The notes beneath the pieces are model-generated. The model searched no databases. It saw only the letters and a list, made by a program, of their open reading frames with translations, and was not told the origin of the DNA. The position numbers and the translations under genes are program-made. Positions 4,876-12,279 of a stretch of DNA of 13,956 nucleotides are shown piece after piece. How positions within the stretch are numbered: the first letter of the stretch is position 1; every line of letters starts with the position of its first letter. The DNA comes from SLFT01 sp964493075 (GTDB lineage Bacteria > Hydrogenedentota > Hydrogenedentia > Hydrogenedentales > CAITNO01): contig CAZBNU010000096.1 of the NCBI GenBank assembly GCA_964493075.1, forward strand, positions 1-13,956. The letters are read 5' to 3'.

Positions 4876-7131
4876 TTAATTTCTGGTCAATATCCAGTTA
4901 TTACCGTCACGAACTACCTGCATGGCGGCTTGCATTTCTGCGCTGTCGAGTGCCCCAGCGGTTCTTGCCCAGGGGCATTGCACCACCGGAACAGCGCCGG
5001 TTTCGGATTCGATGGTAACGCTGACGACCTCGCCTTCCTTACGTTCGGCAGATACTAGGAATGCACCGACAGCGCGTAAATTGTTGAAGGATACGTCCTG
5101 CCAATCGTTGGGGATGGCGGGGAATATGACGATAGTGCCGGTATGACTTTGGATCAACATTTCGTTGAGTCCGGCGGCATAGGCGAAGTTGCCTTCGAGT
5201 GTGAAGGGACGATAGGTGAATTTGGAATGGCCTTCACCGGTCTGGTCGCCGTTGCAATGAAAACTGCTGCGCAGCACAAAAGCGCGGGCAAACAGTTCGA
5301 GCGCATCCGCGGCGGTCTTGCCGTCTCCTGCACGGGCTGCAACTGACGCGAGCCACGAAAAACTGTAGCCGGTCCACCAGTCCGTACCCAGTCGCTTCAA
5401 CTCGTCAAAGGTTGCTTTGATTGTTTTTGCGTCTGATGCACCGTGACTGCGATCAATAATGCTGAGGGGATGTATCGCCATCTGGTGGGACAGGTGACGG
5501 TGCGACGCTTCGAGGGGAATGTCTTTGGCAACCAGAAGTCCTCCGTCTTGGGCAAGCGACAGTGGCGGCATTTCCGCCAGCGTGTCACGCCATTTTTTCG
5601 CTTCATCATCCTTGTCAAGTTCCGCAGCCAGTTCCGCCGTCTTCTCGAAAGTCCAGCGGATAAGGGCGTTATCGTAGTTGGTCATGGTGGGGAACCACGC
5701 GTTCGGTTTGTTGTCGTTGATTTCCGGCGATGAACTCAGCGGCAAAGTGCGTAGGCCGTCTTCGTCGCGCTCACGGGTGATCGCTTCCAGAAACAGAGCA
5801 CACTCTTCCAACCACGGATAGGCGCGCTCTTCCAGAAACTTCCGGTCCTGGCTGTATTGCCAGTGCAGGTAGAAATGATGGGCGAGCCACGCCGCCGTAG
5901 TCGCGGAATGGGTGTACTGCCGCCAGCCGCCAATCTGTTTCAACTCAAGGTCGGTGGTCATGGGCACGTTCAATCCGGGCATCTCGAAAAAGCGCTGCGT
6001 CCAGTCCCGCGCATTTTCCTTGTTCGCCCACAGCCAGTCCAGAAACCCAAGCCCCGCATCCAGCCGGTTGCCACTGTAACACGGCCAATAACTTAACTGG
6101 GTGTTCAGGTCGTGATGATAGTCCCCCTTCCACGGCGGTAGTTTCCCATCATCCGCCGTCCACGGCCCCTGCAACGTAATGGGCGGCGCATCACGCCTTG
6201 CCGCGGCACCGAACTTGTACATATCAAGATACCATTGCCGTTCAATCGTTTCATTGGGCACGGATACATAGCCCTGCTGCCAGTAGTCGCGCCACCAAGC
6301 CTGGTGAGATTGACGCAACTTCGCAAATGCTGCCAGGCCGTGTTCGGCACGTTGCTTTGCGAGTTCCGCCGGCACATCCGCTTCAAAACTGGAGGCAATG
6401 CTCCACGTTGCCACAAAGCCGTTCCCAGTATTCTTCCTGCACACATGAACAGCAAAGGAAAAGTCCTCCCAGCCTTGTTGCGTATACGCCATAAACCCAT
6501 CGCCCACACGCTCATTTGGCGGCAGGTAACCCAGGGTTGCCAAATCGCCCATGACAAAGCCTTTCGATAATTCTTCATTCTGGCTTCCCCCAAAGGCAGG
6601 CGCATTCAGACGGAGTGTCACATCCGGTGTTCCTGTGACTTCCACAAAGCCAACCGCTTCCGTCGCGCATACCCAGACCCGTACCGAAGCGCCGTTCTCG
6701 AACTGCACAGTCACCGTGCCGTCATGAACCGTCAACTGTGCCTCCTTAAATTTCCCATCAGGAATGACCAATTCCATACGCCCCGCCGGTATCTTGGTGG
6801 GCGCAGGACGGTGGTAGGGTTTCTCGTAAAGTTCAATGAGTTCCTCAAAACGTTTTTCCTGTTCCCACTGCCGCATAATGCTGTACTTGTAATTCTCTCC
6901 GTAAAATTCCGGTACAGGCCGCAGGTCCCACAAATCCGTACGGTCAAGAGAGATGTTCAGCGGCTGCCCGTCCCCCCACACCAGCGCTCCGAGAATGGCA
7001 TTGCCCAAGGGCATCGCCTCATCCCACACCATCGCCGGTTTATCATACTGCAATCCATGCCGATCAAAAGGAAGCGCATCAGCGTTTGCAGCCATCATCA
7101 TTCCTCCAAGTAATACAAGCGTTGTCATCAT
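4876..7131 (-). CDS. Exported GH95-like glycoside hydrolase (alpha-L-fucosidase/galactosidase family)
   Basis: This 751-residue protein has a full GH95 layout. A short signal peptide (cleavage likely after Ala17) has an unusual n-region without lysine or arginine. An N-terminal beta-sandwich domain opens with MPLGNAILGALVWG at 40-53 and LDRTDLWD. A central (alpha/alpha)6 barrel contains HHDLNTQLSYWP at 339-350, SSSPE at 466-470 and HRHLSH at 544-549. A C-terminal domain follows EGNFAYAAGLNEMLIQSH. GAGGT lies 6 nt before the ATG. By alignment from memory to AfcA, the acid corresponds to Glu470 (intact), Asn423 to Asn343 (intact), Asn421 to Asp341 (changed) and Asp766 to Glu646 (changed). The enzyme is probably active but may differ in substrate or mechanism from standard 1,2-alpha-L-fucosidases. 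It has its own promoter (7180-7207). Confidence 0.85.
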   Translation of the reverse strand: MMTTLVLLGGMMMAANADALPFDRHGLQYDKPAMVWDEAMPLGNAILGALVWGDGQPLNISLDRTDLWDLRPVPEFYGENYKYSIMRQWEQEKRFEELIELYEKPYHRPAPTKIPAGRMELVIPDGKFKEAQLTVHDGTVTVQFENGASVRVWVCATEAVGFVEVTGTPDVTLRLNAPAFGGSQNEELSKGFVMGDLATLGYLPPNERVGDGFMAYTQQGWEDFSFAVHVCRKNTGNGFVATWSIASSFEADVPAELAKQRAEHGLAAFAKLRQSHQAWWRDYWQQGYVSVPNETIERQWYLDMYKFGAAARRDAPPITLQGPWTADDGKLPPWKGDYHHDLNTQLSYWPCYSGNRLDAGLGFLDWLWANKENARDWTQRFFEMPGLNVPMTTDLELKQIGGWRQYTHSATTAAWLAHHFYLHWQYSQDRKFLEERAYPWLEECALFLEAITRERDEDGLRTLPLSSSPEINDNKPNAWFPTMTNYDNALIRWTFEKTAELAAELDKDDEAKKWRDTLAEMPPLSLAQDGGLLVAKDIPLEASHRHLSHQMAIHPLSIIDRSHGASDAKTIKATFDELKRLGTDWWTGYSFSWLASVAARAGDGKTAADALELFARAFVLRSSFHCNGDQTGEGHSKFTYRPFTLEGNFAYAAGLNEMLIQSHTGTIVIFPAIPNDWQDVSFNNLRAVGAFLVSAERKEGEVVSVTIESETGAVPVVQCPWARTAGALDSAEMQAAMQVVRDGNNWILTRN

Positions 7132-7179
7132 GGGCGCACCTCGTCTAGGTTAAAGAAAACATTCACGATACTGTTTGCT

Positions 7180-7207
7180 ATGATACAAGATATTTATCAA
7201 CATGCAA
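7180..7207 (-). promoter_or_regulatory. Sigma-70-like promoter of the GH95-like gene
   Basis: On the minus strand, TTGCAT (7202-7207) and TATCAT (7180-7185) are separated by 16 bp; they match the -35 and -10 consensus at 4 and 5 of 6 bases. Transcription would begin near 7173, about 40 nt before the ATG at 7131. The element starts 23 bp after the ComEC stop, so the GH95-like gene can be transcribed separately from comEC. Confidence 0.45.
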
Positions 7208-7230
7208 TAACTCTTGGCATACGTTGCCTT

Positions 7231-9651
7231 TCAATCGCCAACCGGTTCCAGCGTATATCCTCTGTCGCCGCGGGCAGTGTTGACCAGCAGATTGCCGTCA
7301 TGCGGGCGGATGCGGATACCGCCGTGCCAGTCGGTGCGGAACAGGGGGATGTTGCGGCTTGTATAGCGTTCCAGAATCCTGGCGGGCATGAAGGAGCCGC
7401 GTCCGTCCACAGGGCGCACAGATACTACCGCAACATCAGGTGCGGTTTTTCCCAGGAAGGGTTCGCTGCTGGAGGTTGCCGATCCGTGATGGGGTACTTT
7501 GAGTACCGATACAGGGTGCAGCGCGGATGCGGCAAGCAGTTGCTCCGCTTTTTCTTCAACGTCCCCGGGCAGCAGCAGGGAAAAGTCGTCCCAGGCAACA
7601 TGCAATACCAGGGACTGGTTGTTGATGCCATCACCGCTATCCCACGTCGCAGGTGGATGCAGCACGTCAATCTGTGCGCCTTCCGCCGGTATTGCATCAC
7701 CCGCTGCCAAGCGCAGGACGTCAATCCCCTGTTCTGCACACAGGTTCAAAAACGCCAGTTCCAGTGTATTTTCCTGTTGGCGTTCCGGCCCCAGTATCAC
7801 GGTGTCAACACGGACACGATCCACAATATGAAATAGCCCGCCGATATGGTCGCGGTCGCTGTGGCTGACCACGACATAATCCAGCCGCGATACGCCGTTG
7901 GCATACAGGAAGGGCAGTACGGCGCGTGTGCCTGCATCGCTGTAGGCACTGGCATCGCCGCCGTCCATAAGCAACGTCGTGCCGCCGGGGGTGCGCACAA
8001 ATATTGAATCGCCATGTCCCACATCAATAACATCCACCAGTGCCCCCTGCGATGCAGGCCGCCAAAACACAGCAGCAACTACCAACAACAACGTCATGGC
8101 CACCAGATTGTGCCGTCGCCTCTTTTCATCATACAGCAGCTGGTAAAAGTACAGGGTGGCCAGTACGTATAAGGCGATGGCAAGAACGCTTGGCCGCAGG
8201 AGGGTGGTGTACGCTAGAGGCAGCGATCCTGCTATTGCGTTCGTCCACTGGATGATGTTGACCACAGGCAACAGTGCATACCCGAAAATCATGGCGACCG
8301 AAGGCACAGCAACCGAAATCAGCACCGTGACAAAGCACAACCAGAGCGCCACCGTGAGTAGGGGCACCACAATGATATTGGCTACAATGCCAGTGATGGG
8401 CACAAGATAGAAATGCCACGCAGCGAGGGGCCAGGTGAATACCTGCACAGACAGAGTGGTCGCCAAAGATGCGGCCGGAATGCGGGGCAACCGCGACAGG
8501 AACAATGAAATTCCGGGATAGAAAAGCAGAATGGAAGCGACACTCCCGTAACTCATCAGAAAACCGGGATCAAAAAGAAGATTCGGATTCCACACCAGAA
8601 AACCAAACCCGCACAATCCCAGCACCGACAGGGAATCCGGTTCCCGGTCAACCCATTCATAGGCAAAATACAGCATAAGCATAAGGGCCGCGCGCAGGGT
8701 TGCTGTACGTGCGCCGGTCATCATGGCAAACAGCACTATCCCTGCCACAAGAAACACAAGTTGTTTGCGTCGCGACATACGGGACATGCGCAACAGAAAG
8801 TTCAGGCTGAGAGCGATAATGGCAACATGCACGCCGGATACCGCCAGCACATGCGCCGTGCCCGCGTGAACAAACTGTTCGTATTCCTCCTGTGTAATAA
8901 GACTGCGCTCGCCCAGCCACACGCCATTGATGAAGGAATGTACCTCGTCAGGGGTAACAGTAGCCAGGCGCTCGCTTTGCCATTGCCGCAGCCACGCCGC
9001 CCAGTAACGCGGGCTTGCGTACCCCGGTCGGATTTCCTCGACGCTATTGCCCACAGCATGGATCACGGAAAACACCCCGTGTGCGCGGTAACTGTCTTCA
9101 AGTCCGCGAACCCCGTGGTTGGTCACGCTGATATGGGGCGACAGCCGCCCATACACTCGCACCCGGGAACCGCTGAACACCGGCGTGTTCGGACGACTCC
9201 ACCGCACTTGTGCCTTGCCTGAATACGAACGCATCACCCCGTCCACAGACATGGCGTCCACGTCCAGTGCAAAGGAGAGGTAGTCCTTTTCTTTATGATA
9301 TACCCTTGTGTTCTCGGCAACGCCTTCAAAATACATGCGCAGTGCTGGATAGGAGAGGGCATACTGATGCAGCGCGTCGGCACTGGCATCGGGCTTCCTC
9401 ATACTGTAAAGACTACCGCCCAATGCCAGAAACAACAATGCAATACCGATGTAAGAACGCCGGGACAAGGGTATCGGAGCGTATAATGCTACTGCGCCCG
9501 CAACGCCGGCAAACGAAGCCAGCCACAACCCTAATGCACCTGCCGACCGAGATAACACTATCCCGGCAGCAGTCCACATAAACACCCAGAGCCAGTGCCG
9601 GTTCAGCACCTGTCTGGGCATGTATTCGCGAGCACTGCTTTTGCGTTCCAT
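7231..9651 (-). CDS. comEC: ComEC/Rec2 DNA-uptake channel protein
   Basis: This 806-residue protein has the complete ComEC architecture. It opens with N-terminal transmembrane helices and a DUF4131-like region (about 20-200). The membrane Competence domain (about 230-500) carries the hallmark HVLAVSGVHVAII at 267-279. The C-terminal metallo-beta-lactamase-like domain (about 535-790) contains DVGHGDS (543-549), SHSDRDHIGG (596-605; His597, Asp599, Asp601, His602), PGDVE (Asp697) and KVPHHGS (718-724). ComEC carries single-stranded DNA across the inner membrane during natural transformation; the MBL domain may degrade the other strand. Metal ligands look intact, so nuclease activity is possible. 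The ATG at 9651 has only a weak AGG 5 nt or so upstream. It lies 31 bp behind the esterase gene, probably in one transcript; no other competence gene is in view. Confidence 0.95.
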   Translation of the reverse strand: MERKSSAREYMPRQVLNRHWLWVFMWTAAGIVLSRSAGALGLWLASFAGVAGAVALYAPIPLSRRSYIGIALLFLALGGSLYSMRKPDASADALHQYALSYPALRMYFEGVAENTRVYHKEKDYLSFALDVDAMSVDGVMRSYSGKAQVRWSRPNTPVFSGSRVRVYGRLSPHISVTNHGVRGLEDSYRAHGVFSVIHAVGNSVEEIRPGYASPRYWAAWLRQWQSERLATVTPDEVHSFINGVWLGERSLITQEEYEQFVHAGTAHVLAVSGVHVAIIALSLNFLLRMSRMSRRKQLVFLVAGIVLFAMMTGARTATLRAALMLMLYFAYEWVDREPDSLSVLGLCGFGFLVWNPNLLFDPGFLMSYGSVASILLFYPGISLFLSRLPRIPAASLATTLSVQVFTWPLAAWHFYLVPITGIVANIIVVPLLTVALWLCFVTVLISVAVPSVAMIFGYALLPVVNIIQWTNAIAGSLPLAYTTLLRPSVLAIALYVLATLYFYQLLYDEKRRRHNLVAMTLLLVVAAVFWRPASQGALVDVIDVGHGDSIFVRTPGGTTLLMDGGDASAYSDAGTRAVLPFLYANGVSRLDYVVVSHSDRDHIGGLFHIVDRVRVDTVILGPERQQENTLELAFLNLCAEQGIDVLRLAAGDAIPAEGAQIDVLHPPATWDSGDGINNQSLVLHVAWDDFSLLLPGDVEEKAEQLLAASALHPVSVLKVPHHGSATSSSEPFLGKTAPDVAVVSVRPVDGRGSFMPARILERYTSRNIPLFRTDWHGGIRIRPHDGNLLVNTARGDRGYTLEPVGD

Positions 9652-9682
9652 GATGCCTGATACTACTTGAAATACGATAGTT

Positions 9683-11905
9683 CTAATAGTCGGCTTTCAC
9701 CAACACCAGCAACTGGCCGCCTGCGTAGGTGTTTGCGCTCTTGGAAAATGTCCAGTCGGGCTGTTCGCCGCTACAATTGCCGATGCCCACATCGGCGTCG
9801 CGTCCGGCACGGAAGTTATTAAATGCAAGCAGGGTGGTTCCGGACGCCGTATCATGAATCTGCAAGCAGCCATAGCCGGGGTTGGCATTCATGAGCATAC
9901 TGTCATCAAAGTCATAGACCTCGTCGCTGGCATTTTCAAAGCCACGTTTCCGGGGAGCACCGTAGTTGCACGACCATGCTTCTATATAGCCGGAGATATT
10001 TTCAACAGGCAGACCGGGCACATTGCTTTTCACTATGAGATTCTTTACGTTCCGCTGGAACTGCGCGCCCTTTTCAGGAACGGGCACACCGATATGTTTA
10101 GCGTTTTTCGTGAAGGGATCCATCTCGATATAGACCCATTGAGCATCCCCTTCTTTTGGGGTCAGGTGTAAAAAATAGGCGACGCGTTCCATTTTCTTTT
10201 CGGCAAGAACATCGCTGTTATCCACCGTGTAGACGAAATTGCCGTCCTGCACAACCGGGTTGGTGGGATCGAGGGCGTATATTACAAAGAATGGTGTCAG
10301 CCCCGGAACCAGCGTACGCACAAGCCCATCCAGAGGAATGGTTCCGGCACGGAACGCGGAAGCAGGCAACCCGGCTTCGTTCATCAGGTTTGGTTCGGCA
10401 CAATGGTCCCATGCAAAACGTACCGCCATGGGCTGCTTAACGCCATCCACCTTTAACACCACCACATTGCCTTCAATCGTTGCGTTGGCCTGATGATACA
10501 CGCCGTCCATTCCGCTGATCTCGAACCAAGTTGGTGCAGCGCCGTCACGGGTCTTAAGTTCCTTGGCGTTCTTAAAATACACGCGCACGGTATCCCCGTC
10601 TACTTCGTGACGATCATACAGCGGGCTGTCGCATATGACATCCGTCTGGCCGTAGGTTTTGTTCAGAGCCAACCACGCAAGACGCTTGCCCACATCGTTT
10701 TTGTTGCGTGGGTGGATGTCGGCGATATTGCCGATGTCATTTATAACCGCCATACCTGTGCCGGGAATATCGATGGTGGCCACTTGCGCCTCCCATATTT
10801 CGGGTAATGCCATGGGTTTGTCGCCATACTTGAAGGGTGCCAGCTGCACGAAATAGCAGGCCAGTTCCTCGTTTTCAAACGTGGTGCGCCAGCCTCGTAT
10901 CAACGCTTCCATCTTGTCCCGGTACAGCATACCCTCGCCACGGTTTGACTCACCCTGATACCAGATGAAGCCACGGTTGGCATAAGGCACAAGGGGATTC
11001 ACCATGGCGTTATACAGTGCGGTGGGTGACTGGTTTGTGTTCAACGCGGATTCCGAAGCAATGGACGGCAGCGCAGGCGGGAATGTGCCCGTGTCCAGCG
11101 CCGTCTCTGCTTCCGGTAACCATGCTTCCACCTTGGCAATGGTGTCACGAAGGACATTCTGATAGTCCTCGCTGGCGGGGGTGTTCATGCGCACCGTTGC
11201 GGCAATATCTGCAAGGGCAGGCACTGCCTCAAATCCCTCGGGGGGTGTCCACGGCTCAATGCGGGTGCCGCCCCAGCTGGTATTGATAATGCCCACGGGC
11301 ACGCCCAGTTTCTGTTGCAGGTACTTGGCAAAGAAATAGGAGACGGCAGAGAAACCTTCGCCATTACAACATTCCGCCAGCGATTCCGCAGTGCAAGGCA
11401 TCCAGGGTGTCAGGGCCCGCAAATCCTCCAGCGGCTCCGTGCTGTGTTCCCTGTGCACCATGGCAAATCGGATGTTATCGTTGGCGCATTGTTTCAGTTC
11501 TTCTTCATAGCCGTCCGTATTCTTGATGCTCCACTGCATATTAGACTGTCCAGAACCCAGCCATACTTCTCCAATGAGTATGTCCGAAAGGGTAATGTTC
11601 TCATCGCCCGAAACAATCTTCAACTCATGGGGACCTCCCGCGGCCAACGCTTCCAGGTCCACCCGCCATTTTCCGTCTTCATTTATGTGTCCATTTTTTG
11701 TCTGTCCCGCAATAGACACCGACACCTCCGCTCCAGGTGCGCCCCACCCCCAGACTGGCACCATTTCGTTTTGTTGCAGTACCGCATGGTCGGTAAAAAT
11801 AGCCGGCATCTTCAATGGTGCTGCATTGGCAAATGCCGACAAAAAAAGTATGGTAGACAAAATTGCTGTCAAACATGGACGTTGTGAATTCTTGAAATAC
11901 ATCAT
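9683..11905 (-). CDS. Exported sialate O-acetylesterase-like SGNH esterase with extra C-terminal domain
   Basis: I set the start at the ATG at 11905 (740 residues): AGGAGG (11913-11918) lies 7 nt upstream, whereas the longer in-frame start at 11974 would translate through this site. A signal peptide ends near Ala28 (FANA). The catalytic SGNH part has the nucleophile Ser121 in GSGQSNM, the WYQGESN block at 315-321, and Asp396 and His398 in DIHPR. It is a SASA-type carbohydrate O-acetylesterase; in polysaccharide-degrading bacteria such enzymes often act on plant or algal glycans, so the sialate name need not be literal. Residues about 545-740 form an additional domain, with NYGAPRKR, ASDEVYDFDD and GIGNCSG, that I remember from planctobacterial esterases and cannot name. 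It probably removes acetyl groups before the lyase-like and GH95-like enzymes act. Confidence 0.87.
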   Translation of the reverse strand: MMYFKNSQRPCLTAILSTILFLSAFANAAPLKMPAIFTDHAVLQQNEMVPVWGWGAPGAEVSVSIAGQTKNGHINEDGKWRVDLEALAAGGPHELKIVSGDENITLSDILIGEVWLGSGQSNMQWSIKNTDGYEEELKQCANDNIRFAMVHREHSTEPLEDLRALTPWMPCTAESLAECCNGEGFSAVSYFFAKYLQQKLGVPVGIINTSWGGTRIEPWTPPEGFEAVPALADIAATVRMNTPASEDYQNVLRDTIAKVEAWLPEAETALDTGTFPPALPSIASESALNTNQSPTALYNAMVNPLVPYANRGFIWYQGESNRGEGMLYRDKMEALIRGWRTTFENEELACYFVQLAPFKYGDKPMALPEIWEAQVATIDIPGTGMAVINDIGNIADIHPRNKNDVGKRLAWLALNKTYGQTDVICDSPLYDRHEVDGDTVRVYFKNAKELKTRDGAAPTWFEISGMDGVYHQANATIEGNVVVLKVDGVKQPMAVRFAWDHCAEPNLMNEAGLPASAFRAGTIPLDGLVRTLVPGLTPFFVIYALDPTNPVVQDGNFVYTVDNSDVLAEKKMERVAYFLHLTPKEGDAQWVYIEMDPFTKNAKHIGVPVPEKGAQFQRNVKNLIVKSNVPGLPVENISGYIEAWSCNYGAPRKRGFENASDEVYDFDDSMLMNANPGYGCLQIHDTASGTTLLAFNNFRAGRDADVGIGNCSGEQPDWTFSKSANTYAGGQLLVLVKADY

Positions 11906-12279
11906 CTTGCTTCCTCCTAAAAAGTGTTCGGTAAAATGCACCTTGAAAAAATATACCTGAACACCATAGTACACCTATCATTTGATACAATGCCACTTAT
12001 AAAGACTGATTCTATACACCCGCATTTGTATGCTGACGCTTATTCAAAATTGCGAAATGAGCCCATATCCTCATCTTAACGGTACTATAACGTTGTTTTT
12101 TGGTTTGTGGCCACTGCGCAGAAAGCGCCTCTTTTTCGGGGCGAAGTCTCGGACGAAGCGTAGATTTTTATCAACGTCATTGCGATCCCTGACACCTGTT
12201 AGCGGCGACTGTTGTCTTCCTTTTTGGTTCACAGTTTTGTGTCATTTTGCATAGCGTTCGGCATTCATCATTCCGCCGA
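11906..12279. other. 374-bp non-coding gap between the esterase and lyase-like genes
   Basis: The gap should hold the promoter of the esterase gene on the minus strand, but only weak matches are seen. AGGAGG at 11913-11918 is the esterase ribosome binding site. Minor elements are a weak GCGC stem with a 5-nt loop near 12116-12128, followed on the plus strand by CTCTTTTT, and a 5-bp inverted repeat (TCGGC/GCCGA) just after the lyase-like stop, without a U-tract. A possible 74-codon plus-strand reading frame (12030-12254) has no ribosome binding site and does not look like protein. I see no tRNA, repeat or mobile element here. Confidence 0.4.

Noticed and set aside
6105..6605. 166-codon minus-strand frame inside the GH95-like gene
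   Set aside because: It overlaps catalytic-domain motifs in the true frame and is a shadow.
7180..7836. 218-codon plus-strand frame opposite comEC
   Set aside because: It is antisense to the conserved metallo-beta-lactamase domain and has no ribosome binding site.
11906..11974. Longer N-terminus for the acetylesterase
   Set aside because: It would bury the signal peptide and translate through the perfect AGGAGG that serves the ATG at 11905.
7178..11990. Shared 8-mer TGATACAA upstream of both the GH95-like gene (near 7181) and the esterase gene (near 11983)
   Set aside because: One shared 8-mer between two gaps of this size is expected fairly often by chance, and in the GH95 case it overlaps the -10 box.
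12030..12254. 74-codon plus-strand reading frame in the 374-bp gap
   Set aside because: It has no ribosome binding site, and its composition (runs of Arg, Phe and Ser) does not look like a folded protein.
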